Part shown: positions 1 to 6,148 of the stretch, one piece after another
Position numbering within the stretch: position 1 is the stretch's first letter
How the letters are laid out: the number at the start of each line of letters is the position of its first letter
From: Acetobacteraceae bacterium
GTDB taxonomy: Bacteria; Pseudomonadota; Alphaproteobacteria; Acetobacterales; Acetobacteraceae
Direction of reading: 5' to 3'
Assembly (NCBI GenBank): GCA_027340195.1
Contig: DAHWNE010000080.1
Span: 1 to 6,148 of the forward strand
Length of the DNA: 6,148 nt
Position numbers and translations under genes: made by a program
Notes under the pieces: model-generated
Database searches by the model: none
Seen by the model: the letters and a program-made list of their open reading frames with translations, nothing else
Told to the model about the DNA's origin: nothing

Positions 1-1010
1 ATCCCCTTGGTGGGGATCATCTTCATCGCCGAGGCCATGTTGACGAAGGCCTGCAGGCCGAAGGAGGCGATCAGCCCGGTGCCGGCGAGCACGGTGAAGG
101 GGTCGGTCTCGGCGATCATCCGCCAGATCCCGCGCAGCACGATGAAGCCATAGACCAGCGGGATCAGGGCGGTGAAGACGAGGCCCATCTCCTCGCCCGC
201 CACCGCGAAGATGAAATCGGCATGGGCATCGGGCAGCAGGTCCTTCATCCGCCCCTCGCCCAGGCCGCGCCCGAGCAGCCCGCCATGGCCGAACGCCTTG
301 AGCGCGATGCGGATCTGGTAGGTGTCCGGCCCGTGCGGGTGGAGGAACTCGGCCACCCGCATCCGCACGTGGTGGAAGGTGAGATAGGCCCCCACCGCCA
401 GCGCCAGCATCCCGACCAGCGCCGTCACCACGAGGCCGATGCTGAGGCCGTCCACGAACAGCTGCACGAACAGCACCGCGGTGATGACCACCGCCATGCC
501 GACATCCGGCTGCTCCTTCAGCAGCACCATGATGAAGCCGTAGAGCACCAGCGCGATCGCCGCGCCGGGGAAGCGCGGGTTGCGCCGCCGCTCCGCCAGC
601 AGCCAGGCGGTGATGACGGCGAAGCAGGGCTTGAGGAACTCCGAGGGCTGCACGGCGAAGCCGGGGAAACGGATCCAGCGCCGCGCGCCCAGGATTTCCA
701 TCCCCACCGCCAGGGTGGCGGCGGTCAGCAGCAGCGCCACCACGCCGCCCACCAGCGCCAGCCGGCGCACCTGGCGGTGCGAGAGCATGGAGATCACCAG
801 CATCAGCGCCATCCCGGAGGCCAGAAACAGCACCTGCTTGGCGAGCAGATGGTAGCGCGGATCGCCCAGCCGCTGCGCCGCCTCCGGCGCCGCCGCCATC
901 GCCAGCACGTAGCCGAAGCCGAACAGCACCGCCACCGCGGTCAGCGTGGCGTGATCGACGGTCCACCACCAGCGGCCCAGCCGTGACGTGTCGGTGCGCG
1001 GGATCGCCAT
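1..1010 (-). CDS. ftsW: FtsW, septal peptidoglycan glycosyltransferase (SEDS family), 3' end cut by window
   Basis: Polytopic inner-membrane SEDS enzyme that polymerises lipid II into glycan strands at the division site, working with the class B penicillin-binding protein FtsI. The minus frame is open from the ATG at 1010-1008 to the window edge, giving 336 codons. The N-terminus has a cytoplasmic RLGRWWW stretch followed by hydrophobic segments. Family motifs are GARRW at residues 108-112, QPSEFLKP at 121-128, the extracytoplasmic loop HADFIFA with D265 matching the Asp essential in SEDS proteins, and NMASAMKMIPTKG at the end (PTKG 333-336). Roughly the last 40-60 residues, including the usual LPF.SYGG motif, lie outside the window. 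The start follows the murD stop as TGATG and has a GGAGG seven bases upstream. RodA is the main alternative; the dcw position and the N-terminus favour FtsW. Confidence 0.96.
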   Translation of the reverse strand, partial: MAIPRTDTSRLGRWWWTVDHATLTAVAVLFGFGYVLAMAAAPEAAQRLGDPRYHLLAKQVLFLASGMALMLVISMLSHRQVRRLALVGGVVALLLTAATLAVGMEILGARRWIRFPGFAVQPSEFLKPCFAVITAWLLAERRRNPRFPGAAIALVLYGFIMVLLKEQPDVGMAVVITAVLFVQLFVDGLSIGLVVTALVGMLALAVGAYLTFHHVRMRVAEFLHPHGPDTYQIRIALKAFGHGGLLGRGLGEGRMKDLLPDAHADFIFAVAGEEMGLVFTALIPLVYGFIVLRGIWRMIAETDPFTVLAGTGLIASFGLQAFVNMASAMKMIPTKG

Positions 1011-2377
1011 CAGGCCGCCTCCGCGTCCGGCAGGGCCCGGGCGAGGGCGGCGAAGCGGGCGCCGCGGGCCTCGAAGCCGGAGAATTGATCGAAACTGGCC
1101 GCCGCCGGCGACAGCAGCACCACCGGGGCGCCGGTGCGGCGCGCGGTGGCCAGGGCCTCGGGGACCGCGGCCTCCAGCGTGCCGGCGATGCGATGGGGGA
1201 CGCCGGCCGCGGCCAGGGTGGCGGCGAAGTCCGGAGCGTCGCGCCCGATCAGCACCGCGCCGGCGATGCGCGGGAAGAACGGCGCCAGCGCGGCGATGCC
1301 GCCCGCCTTGCCCTGGCCGCCGGCGATCCAGACCAGCCGGTCGTAGCAGCCGAGCGCGCGGGCGGCGGCGTCGGCGTTGGTGGCCTTGCTGTCGTCGATG
1401 AAGCGCACGCCGCCGATGCGCGCCACTTCGCGCTGGCGGTGCGGCAGGCCGGGGAAGCCGGCGATCCCGCGCGCCACGGCGGCACGGTCGGCGCCGAGGG
1501 CGAGCGCGATGGCGGCGGCGGCGGCGGCGTTCTGGGCGTTGTGCGCCCCGGGCAGCGCCGGGGCCTGGGCGAGATCGAGGATCGGGCCGGCGGCGTCGCG
1601 CAGCACGCCGCCTTGGCCGGTGACATCGGCCGGCGCCTGCCCGGAGATGGTGAGCACCCGCGCCGGCGACCCGGCCAGGGCGGCTTTCATGGCGCGCGCG
1701 TGGGCATCGTCGATGCCGATCACCGCCAGGTCGCCGGCGCCCTGGCGCGCGAACACCTCTCGCTTGGCCGCGGCATAGCCCGCCATGTCGCCATGCCGGT
1801 CCAGATGATCGGGCGAGAGATTGAGCATCGCCGCCGCATCGAAGCGCATGGTTTCGAGTCGCTCCAACATGTAGCTGGACATCTCCAGCACATAGACGCC
1901 GCCCGCGCCGAGCAGCGGCAGCGCCAGCGCGGCGGGGCCCAGATTGCCGCCGGCGGCGACCGCGAACCCGGCTTCGGCCAGGATATGGGCGAGCAGCGCG
2001 GTGGTGGTGGATTTGCCGTTGGTGCCGGTGATGCCGACGAAGCGCGCCGCCGAGCCCGATCGGCGCGCCGCGCGGAACAGCAACTCGGCATCCGACAAAA
2101 CCGGCACGCCGGCCTCGATCGCGCGCGCGGCCACCGGATGCGGGGCCGGCAGGCGGTGCGGGATGCCGGGCGACAGCACCAGCGCGTCGATCCGCCCCCA
2201 GGCGGCGGGATCGACCGGGTGGGCGATGGCGGCGCGGCGGGCGGGGTCGTCGTCCCAGGCCAGCACCTGGGCGCCCATCGCGTCGAGGGCGGCGGCGGCG
2301 GCGGCGCCGTTGCGGCCGAGCCCCAGCACCGCGAGGCGGGCGCCGGCGAAGACGTCGGGGGGAAAGGCGCCGCTCAT
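1010..2377 (-). CDS. murD: MurD, UDP-N-acetylmuramoyl-L-alanine--D-glutamate ligase
   Basis: Cytoplasmic ATP-dependent Mur ligase (EC 6.3.2.9) that adds D-glutamate to UDP-MurNAc-L-Ala. It is 455 residues, a normal length for MurD. An N-terminal Rossmann-like domain starts with VLGLGRNG (residues 17-24). The central ATPase domain has the P-loop [10 protein letters not shown] (115-124), EMSSYMLE (165-172), and SPDHLDRHG then AAK, where K205 matches the lysine carbamylated in this family. The C-terminal domain has GLPHRQREV (310-318), DSKATN (329-334) and [11 protein letters not shown] (422-432). Residues corresponding to the D-Glu contacts of E. coli MurD (K331/T333, K357, S428, F435) are kept. 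The ATG at 2377-2375 overlaps the mraY stop as ATGA, and an open frame continuing upstream of it reads mraY out of frame and is not part of this protein. The stop overlaps the ftsW ATG by one base. The usual Cys in the LSPACAS motif is Ala here. Confidence 0.98.
   Translation of the reverse strand: MSGAFPPDVFAGARLAVLGLGRNGAAAAAALDAMGAQVLAWDDDPARRAAIAHPVDPAAWGRIDALVLSPGIPHRLPAPHPVAARAIEAGVPVLSDAELLFRAARRSGSAARFVGITGTNGKSTTTALLAHILAEAGFAVAAGGNLGPAALALPLLGAGGVYVLEMSSYMLERLETMRFDAAAMLNLSPDHLDRHGDMAGYAAAKREVFARQGAGDLAVIGIDDAHARAMKAALAGSPARVLTISGQAPADVTGQGGVLRDAAGPILDLAQAPALPGAHNAQNAAAAAAIALALGADRAAVARGIAGFPGLPHRQREVARIGGVRFIDDSKATNADAAARALGCYDRLVWIAGGQGKAGGIAALAPFFPRIAGAVLIGRDAPDFAATLAAAGVPHRIAGTLEAAVPEALATARRTGAPVVLLSPAAASFDQFSGFEARGARFAALARALPDAEAA
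1018..1022 (-). promoter_or_regulatory. Ribosome binding site of ftsW
   Basis: GGAGG on the minus strand, seven bases before the ftsW ATG and inside the last codons of murD. It fixes the ftsW start at 1010-1008. Confidence 0.7.
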
Positions 2378-3462
2378 CGGATCTTCAACGTGGCCAGGCC
2401 GATCAGGGCCAGGATCATGGAGATGATCCAGAAGCGGATCACGATGGTCGGTTCGGCCCAGCCCTTCTTCTCGAAATGATGGTGCAGCGGCGCCATCAGG
2501 AAGACGCGGGTGCCGGTGCGCTTGTACCAGAACACCTGGATCATCACCGAAACGGTCTCGACCACGAACAGGCCGCCGACGATCGCCAGCACGATCTCGT
2601 TCTTGGTCACCACCGCGACCGCGCCGAGGGCGCCGCCGAGGGCGAGGCTGCCGGTATCGCCCATGAACACCGCCGCCGGCGGGGCGTTGAACCAGAGGAA
2701 GCCCAGCCCGGCGCCGATCAGCGCCGAGCAGAACACCGCGAGCTCGCCCGCGCCGGGAATCGGGTGCAGCTGCAAATAATCGGCGAAGATGCGGTTGCCG
2801 ACCAGATAGGCGATCAGCGCGAACACCCCGGCGGCGATGATCGAGGGCACGATGGCGAGCCCGTCGAGCCCGTCGGTCAGGTTCACCGCGTTCGAGCTGC
2901 CCATCATCACCAGCGCGCCGAACAGCGGAAAGCCCCAGCCGAGCGGGATCAGCAGGTTCTTGAACACCGGCACCGCCAGCGCGTCGCCCAGATTGCCGTC
3001 GGTGGTGTGCATGATCCAGGTGGCGGCGGCGAGGCCGATCGCCGCCTGGCCGATCAGCTTGGCCCGCCCCGGCAGGCCGCGATGGCTGCGCCGCGCGAGC
3101 TTCAGGTAGTCGTCGGCGAAGCCGAGCAGCCCGTAGCCGAAGGTCACCCCCATCACCGCCCAGATGTAGCGGTTCCGCAGATCGACCCAGAGCAGGGTGG
3201 AGCCGAGGGTGGCGAGCAGGATCAGCACCCCGCCCATGGTGGGGGTGCCCGCCTTCTCGATCAGGTGCCGCTCCGGCCCGTCGGCGCGGATCGGCTGGCC
3301 CTGGCCCTGGGTGCGGCGCAGCCAGCGGATCAGCCCGGGGCCGATCAGGAAGCTCATCACCAGCGCCGTCAGGCAGGCCGCGCCGGAGCGGAACGTGATG
3401 TAGTGCAGCACGTTGAAGGCGGAGATGTCCCGGGTCAGCGGGCGGGCGAGCGCGAACAGCAT
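2374..3462 (-). CDS. mraY: MraY, phospho-N-acetylmuramoyl-pentapeptide transferase
   Basis: Integral inner-membrane enzyme (EC 2.7.8.13) that transfers phospho-MurNAc-pentapeptide from UDP to undecaprenyl phosphate, forming lipid I, the first membrane step of peptidoglycan synthesis. It is 362 residues, the usual length (about 360), with the expected series of about ten hydrophobic segments. Visible motifs are [16 protein letters not shown] (about 61-78), ADDYLK with the Asp pair D117-D118, [12 protein letters not shown] (191-202), FMGDTGS with the catalytic-type D269 (266-272) and the cytoplasmic [11 protein letters not shown] (325-335). The ATG at 3462-3460 shares a base with the murF stop (TGATG) and has a strong GGAGGG six bases upstream. 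The TGA overlaps the murD ATG as ATGA. The motif set separates it from WecA-type relatives, so I am very sure of the call. Confidence 0.98.
   Translation of the reverse strand: MLFALARPLTRDISAFNVLHYITFRSGAACLTALVMSFLIGPGLIRWLRRTQGQGQPIRADGPERHLIEKAGTPTMGGVLILLATLGSTLLWVDLRNRYIWAVMGVTFGYGLLGFADDYLKLARRSHRGLPGRAKLIGQAAIGLAAATWIMHTTDGNLGDALAVPVFKNLLIPLGWGFPLFGALVMMGSSNAVNLTDGLDGLAIVPSIIAAGVFALIAYLVGNRIFADYLQLHPIPGAGELAVFCSALIGAGLGFLWFNAPPAAVFMGDTGSLALGGALGAVAVVTKNEIVLAIVGGLFVVETVSVMIQVFWYKRTGTRVFLMAPLHHHFEKKGWAEPTIVIRFWIISMILALIGLATLKIR
2382..2386 (-). promoter_or_regulatory. Weak ribosome binding site of murD
   Basis: GAAGA on the minus strand, four bases before the murD ATG and inside the last codons of mraY. 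It is a poorer match and closer spacing than at the other three starts, so murD translation may rely more on coupling through the ATGA overlap. This is an inference from the sequence alone. Confidence 0.4.
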
Positions 3463-4901
3463 CAGCCGCCCTCCGCCCGCGCCGCCAGGGCGGGGCCATC
3501 GGCCCGCGCCGCCAGGGCGGCGTCATCGGCCCGCGCCACTAGCGCGGAGCTATCTGCCCGCGCCGCCAGGGCGGCGACGACGGCCCGCATTCGGCTGCCC
3601 AGGCTGCCCTTGACCAGCACCGTGTCGCCGGCGCGAAGCTGGGCGGCGACCAGCGGCGCCAGCGCATCGGCGTCGGGCGCATAGACCACCGGCGGGGTGC
3701 CGGGCAGGGCGTTGCGCAGATGGCGCATCTCCGCGCCGCAGAGGAAGATGTGGTCGGCCACCAGGGCCTCGGCCAGGGCGGCATGCGCCGCGGCGGCGTG
3801 GTCGCCGAGTTCCAGCATGTCGCCGAGGACGGCGATGCGCCGTCCGGGCTCGCCGGCCAGCACCGCGAGTGCCGCGCGCATGGAGGCCGGGTTGGCGTTG
3901 TAGCTCTCGTCGAGCAGCAGCGCCTCGCCGTCGGGCAGCGCCAGAACCCGCCGCGCGCCGCGCCCGGGCAGCGGCGCGAACCCGTCGAGGGCGGCGGCGG
4001 CGGCGGTGGGCGTCACGCCGAGGGCGGCGGCGGCGGCGAGCGCGGCGAGCGCGTTCTCCGCCATGTGCCGCCCCAGGGCGGCGAGGCGGAACCGCACCGT
4101 GACCCCGGCGCAATCGGCGGCGACGGCGGCGCCGCCGGGTTCGGGACGATACGCCTCCAGCCGGAACTCGGCCTCGGCGCCGAAGGTCAGGATGCGGGCA
4201 CCGCCGGCGGCCTGCCGCAGGATATCGACATGCGGCGCCTCGGCCGGCAGCACCGCCGTCCCGCCGGGCTCGAGCCCCTGGAAGATGCTGGCCTTCTCGA
4301 CGGCGATGGCGGCGAGCGAGCCGAGCTGGCCGATATGCGCCGGGGCGATCGCGGTGATGACGGCCACGTGCGGGCGGGCGAGGCGGGCGAGCGGGGCGAT
4401 CTCGCCGGCGTGGTTCATGCCGAGTTCGGCGACACAGAAGGCGGCCTCGGGGGGCAGCCGGGCCAGGGTGAGCGGCACGCCCCAATGGTTGTTGTGCGAG
4501 GCCGCCGCGGCATGGACCGCCCCTGGTCCCCGCGCGCGCAGGATCCGCCGCAGCATCTCCTTGGTGGTGGTCTTGCCGACGCTGCCGGTGATGGCCGCCA
4601 GCCTGCCGGTGAAGCGGGATCGCCCGGCCGCGCCGAGGGCAGTGAGACCGGCCAGGGTGTCGGGCACGATCAGGCAGGGCGCGTCGCCGATCGCATGGGT
4701 GGTGAGCGCGCCGGCGGCGCCGCGGGCGATGGCGTCGGAGACGAACAGATGCCCGTCCCGGTGTTCCCCGCGCAGCGCCACGAACAGCGCGCCGGGGGGG
4801 ATGGCGCGGGTGTCGATGGCGACATCGCCGGCGGCGAAGGGGCGGGTAAAGGCGCCGCCGGTGGCCTCGGCCAGCGCGGCTTCGGTCCAGAGCGCGCTCA
4901 T
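3462..4901 (-). CDS. murF: MurF, UDP-N-acetylmuramoyl-tripeptide--D-alanyl-D-alanine ligase
   Basis: Cytoplasmic ATP-dependent Mur ligase (EC 6.3.2.10) that adds D-Ala-D-Ala to UDP-MurNAc-tripeptide, completing the soluble precursor used by MraY. It is 479 residues, slightly long for the family (about 450-470). The N-terminal UDP-sugar domain includes [18 protein letters not shown] (29-46). The ATPase domain has [12 protein letters not shown] (104-115), [11 protein letters not shown] (135-145), [11 protein letters not shown] (158-168) and VEKASIF (201-207). The C-terminal domain has [11 protein letters not shown] (331-341), VLGDMLELG (358-366) and VKGSLGSRM (430-438). After residue 440 the protein runs into four 9-residue repeats (441-476) and ends EGG. 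This tail is beyond the last conserved motif and is unlikely to be catalytic. The ATG at 4901-4899 overlaps the murE stop (ATGA), with GGAGA six bases upstream. Confidence 0.98.
   Translation of the reverse strand: MSALWTEAALAEATGGAFTRPFAAGDVAIDTRAIPPGALFVALRGEHRDGHLFVSDAIARGAAGALTTHAIGDAPCLIVPDTLAGLTALGAAGRSRFTGRLAAITGSVGKTTTKEMLRRILRARGPGAVHAAAASHNNHWGVPLTLARLPPEAAFCVAELGMNHAGEIAPLARLARPHVAVITAIAPAHIGQLGSLAAIAVEKASIFQGLEPGGTAVLPAEAPHVDILRQAAGGARILTFGAEAEFRLEAYRPEPGGAAVAADCAGVTVRFRLAALGRHMAENALAALAAAAALGVTPTAAAAALDGFAPLPGRGARRVLALPDGEALLLDESYNANPASMRAALAVLAGEPGRRIAVLGDMLELGDHAAAAHAALAEALVADHIFLCGAEMRHLRNALPGTPPVVYAPDADALAPLVAAQLRAGDTVLVKGSLGSRMRAVVAALAARADSSALVARADDAALAARADGPALAARAEGG
3469..3474 (-). 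promoter_or_regulatory. Ribosome binding site of mraY
   Basis: GGAGGG on the minus strand, six bases before the mraY ATG, inside the last codons of murF. It is the strongest Shine-Dalgarno match in the window and directly follows the murF tandem repeat. With the TGATG junction it supports re-initiation or coupled translation of mraY. Confidence 0.75.
3474..3581 (-). repeat. 27-bp tandem repeat, four units, encoding the MurF C-terminal tail
   Basis: Four adjoining 27-bp units lie at 3474-3500, 3501-3527, 3528-3554 and 3555-3581. The 18-bp plus-strand core cccgcgccgccagggcgg is identical in three units (3476-3493, 3503-3520, 3557-3574). The unit at 3528-3554 has three changes in its core (3530-3547). 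Because 27 is a multiple of three, the array stays in the murF frame and encodes [27 protein letters not shown] and DGPALAARA (residues 441-476). The most upstream copy follows directly on the conserved VKGSLGSRM region and could be the original C-terminus from which the rest was duplicated; that direction is an inference. The array ends at the mraY ribosome binding site. Confidence 0.9.
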
Positions 4902-6148
4902 GCGGGGTCTCCGGCCAGGGCGCGGATGACCGCGGCGTCGTCGAACGGGATCACCTCGGTGCCGATGATCTGGCCGGCCTCGTGGCCCTTGCCGGCCACC
5001 ACCAGCACATCGCCCGGGCCGAGCGCGGCGAGGCCGGCGGCGATGGCGGCGCGGCGGTCGCCGATCTCGACCCCGCCCGGGCAGGCGGCGAGGATGGCGG
5101 CGCGGATCGCGGCCGGGTTCTCCGAGCGCGGGTTGTCGTCGGTGACGATGGCGCGGTCGGCCTCCCGCGCCGCCACCGCCCCCATCTGCGGGCGCTTGCC
5201 GCGGTCGCGGTCGCCGCCGGCGCCGAACACCACCACCAGCTTGCCGGCGGTGTGCGGGCGCAGCGCGGCGAGCGCGCGGGCGAGCGCGTCCGGCGTGTGG
5301 GCGTAATCCACATAGGCCGCGGCGCCGTTGGGCAGCACCGCGGCGCGTTCCAGCCGCCCGCGCACCGGGCGCAGCCGGGCCAGCGCGTCGAGCGCGTCGG
5401 CCTCGCCCAGCGCCTCGGCCAGGGCGGCCGCCAGCAGCGCGTTCTCGGCCTGGAACAGCCCGGGCAGCGGCAGTGGGATGGACCGCGCTTGGCCGGCGCC
5501 GCGCGCCACGCGCAGCGTCTGGCCGTCGGGACGCGGGGTGGCCTCGAGCAGCCGCAACGCATCACCGCCGTTGCCCACCAGCCGCAGATCGAGCCGGCGG
5601 CGGGCGGCGATGGCGCTGAGCGCCGCCAGGGTCTCCGGGTCCATCGCCGCGTTCGCCACCGCCGGCGCGCCTTCGGGCAGCAGCGTGTCGAACAGGCGCA
5701 GCTTGGCGGCGCGATAGGCGGCCTCGGTGCCGTGATAGTCCAGATGGTCGCGGGTCAGGTTGGTGAAGCCGGCGCCCGCCAGCGCCACCCCGTCCAGCCG
5801 GCACTGGTCGAGGCCGTGCGAGGACGCCTCCATCGCCGCGTGATCGATGCCGGCGCGGGCCAGCGCGGCCAGGGTCTCCGCCAGCGCCACCGGGTCCGGG
5901 GTGGTGAGCGCGGCCGACGGATCGGCCGGCGGCGGGGCGCCCTCGGTTTCCACCCCGAGCGTGCCCAGGCTGGCGGCCTTGTGGCCGGCGCCGGCCCAGA
6001 TCTGGCGCAGGAAGCTCACCGTGCTGGTCTTGCCGTTGGTGCCGGTGACCGCGGCCATCACGCGCGGGCCGGGGCCGGCGAGGCGCGCGGCCAGCAGCGC
6101 CAGCAGCCGGCGCGGCGCGGGATGGGCGAGCAGCGGGCGGGCGGGCGC
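4898..6148 (-). CDS. murE: MurE, UDP-N-acetylmuramoyl-L-alanyl-D-glutamate--2,6-diaminopimelate ligase, 5' end cut by window
   Basis: Cytoplasmic ATP-dependent Mur ligase (EC 6.3.2.13) that adds the third stem-peptide residue. The minus frame is open from the window edge to the TGA at 4900-4898, giving 416 residues; by comparison with the family about 70-80 N-terminal residues are missing. In fragment numbering it shows AVTGTNGKTST (33-43), EASSHGLDQ (107-115), TRDHLDYHG, then AAK with the carbamylation-type K149, YVDYAHTPDAL (279-289), GGDRDRGKRP (311-320), DNPRSENP (338-345) and GKGHE (386-390). DNPR together with GKGHE is the signature of enzymes that select meso-diaminopimelate, as in Gram-negative cell walls. 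A GTG at 6061-6059 could be taken as a start, but it lies just before the P-loop and the frame upstream (ARPLLAHPAPRRLLALL) looks like normal MurE sequence, so it is internal. The stop overlaps the murF start. Confidence 0.97.
   Translation of the reverse strand, partial: APARPLLAHPAPRRLLALLAARLAGPGPRVMAAVTGTNGKTSTVSFLRQIWAGAGHKAASLGTLGVETEGAPPPADPSAALTTPDPVALAETLAALARAGIDHAAMEASSHGLDQCRLDGVALAGAGFTNLTRDHLDYHGTEAAYRAAKLRLFDTLLPEGAPAVANAAMDPETLAALSAIAARRRLDLRLVGNGGDALRLLEATPRPDGQTLRVARGAGQARSIPLPLPGLFQAENALLAAALAEALGEADALDALARLRPVRGRLERAAVLPNGAAAYVDYAHTPDALARALAALRPHTAGKLVVVFGAGGDRDRGKRPQMGAVAAREADRAIVTDDNPRSENPAAIRAAILAACPGGVEIGDRRAAIAAGLAALGPGDVLVVAGKGHEAGQIIGTEVIPFDDAAVIRALAGDPA
4908..4912 (-). 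promoter_or_regulatory. Ribosome binding site of murF
   Basis: GGAGA on the minus strand, six bases before the murF ATG and within the last codons of murE. It supports the ATG at 4901-4899 as the start. Confidence 0.65.

Noticed and set aside
1508..1530. Runs of gcg/ggc triplets here and near 2288-2306, 3993-4007 and 4026-4037 as possible microsatellites
   Set aside because: They encode alanine runs in MurD and MurF, as expected in a very GC-rich genome. I see no sign of frameshift or phase variation.
1010..3526. A single 838-codon minus-strand frame ending with MurD, which might suggest a MurD fusion protein
   Set aside because: The first 383 codons read murF and mraY out of frame and give a low-complexity Arg/Ala/Pro product. 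MurD begins at the ATG at 2377-2375, in the ATGA overlap with mraY.
3474..3581. The repeat array as a CRISPR, operator array or mobile-element end
   Set aside because: The units are directly adjacent with no spacers, stay in the murF frame and show no inverted repeats or target duplication. A coding tandem repeat is the simplest reading.
222..5306. Nearly continuous long open frames on the plus strand (222-986, 983-2479, 2476-3684, 3720-5306), up to 528 codons
   Set aside because: They lie exactly antisense to murE, murF, mraY, murD and ftsW. Their products are rich in Arg, Gly, His, Gln and Ala with no recognisable domain. Strong third-position GC bias on the coding strand removes stop codons from the opposite strand, which explains them.
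4898..6061. GTG at 6061-6059 as the murE start
   Set aside because: It lies five residues before the TGTNGKT P-loop. The frame upstream is open to the window edge and reads as typical MurE sequence, so the gene starts outside the window.
1..6148. A hidden non-dcw gene, RNA gene, promoter or terminator between the five genes
   Set aside because: There is no intergenic DNA; all junctions overlap. I saw no tRNA-like or rRNA-like sequence and no hairpin followed by a T-run.

Overview
The window is a stretch of the division and cell wall (dcw) cluster of a very GC-rich bacterium. All five genes are on the minus strand and are read from high to low coordinates: murE (5' end cut by the window), murF, mraY, murD and ftsW (3' end cut). 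This order is the classical dcw order of Gram-negative bacteria. The extreme GC content, the strongly GC-biased third codon positions and the FtsW N-terminus (an RTD..RLGRWWW motif typical of alphaproteobacterial FtsW) point to an alphaproteobacterium. Acetobacteraceae/Rhodospirillales is my best guess, by inference only.

Layout from right to left: murE fragment (6148-4898), murF (4901-3462), mraY (3462-2374), murD (2377-1010), ftsW fragment (1010-1). No intergenic DNA is present. Each junction overlaps by one or four bases, alternating ATGA, TGATG, ATGA, TGATG, so the five genes look like one translationally coupled transcript. I see no promoter, terminator, RNA gene, mobile element or CRISPR array.

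The genes make consecutive steps of one pathway. MurE adds the third residue of the stem peptide (meso-diaminopimelate by motif), and MurF adds D-Ala-D-Ala. MraY moves the finished phospho-MurNAc-pentapeptide onto undecaprenyl phosphate to give lipid I. MurD acts earlier, adding D-glutamate before MurE. FtsW polymerises lipid II at the septum. The diagnostic active-site motifs of each enzyme are visible in the parts present.

The one departure from a textbook dcw segment is at the 3' end of murF. There a 27-bp tandem repeat (four units, 3474-3581) encodes a 9-residue Ala-rich repeat that extends the MurF C-terminus and ends right before the mraY ribosome binding site. I found no evidence of an undescribed multi-gene system. 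The long plus-strand open frames are consistent with mirror images of the GC-rich coding strand.
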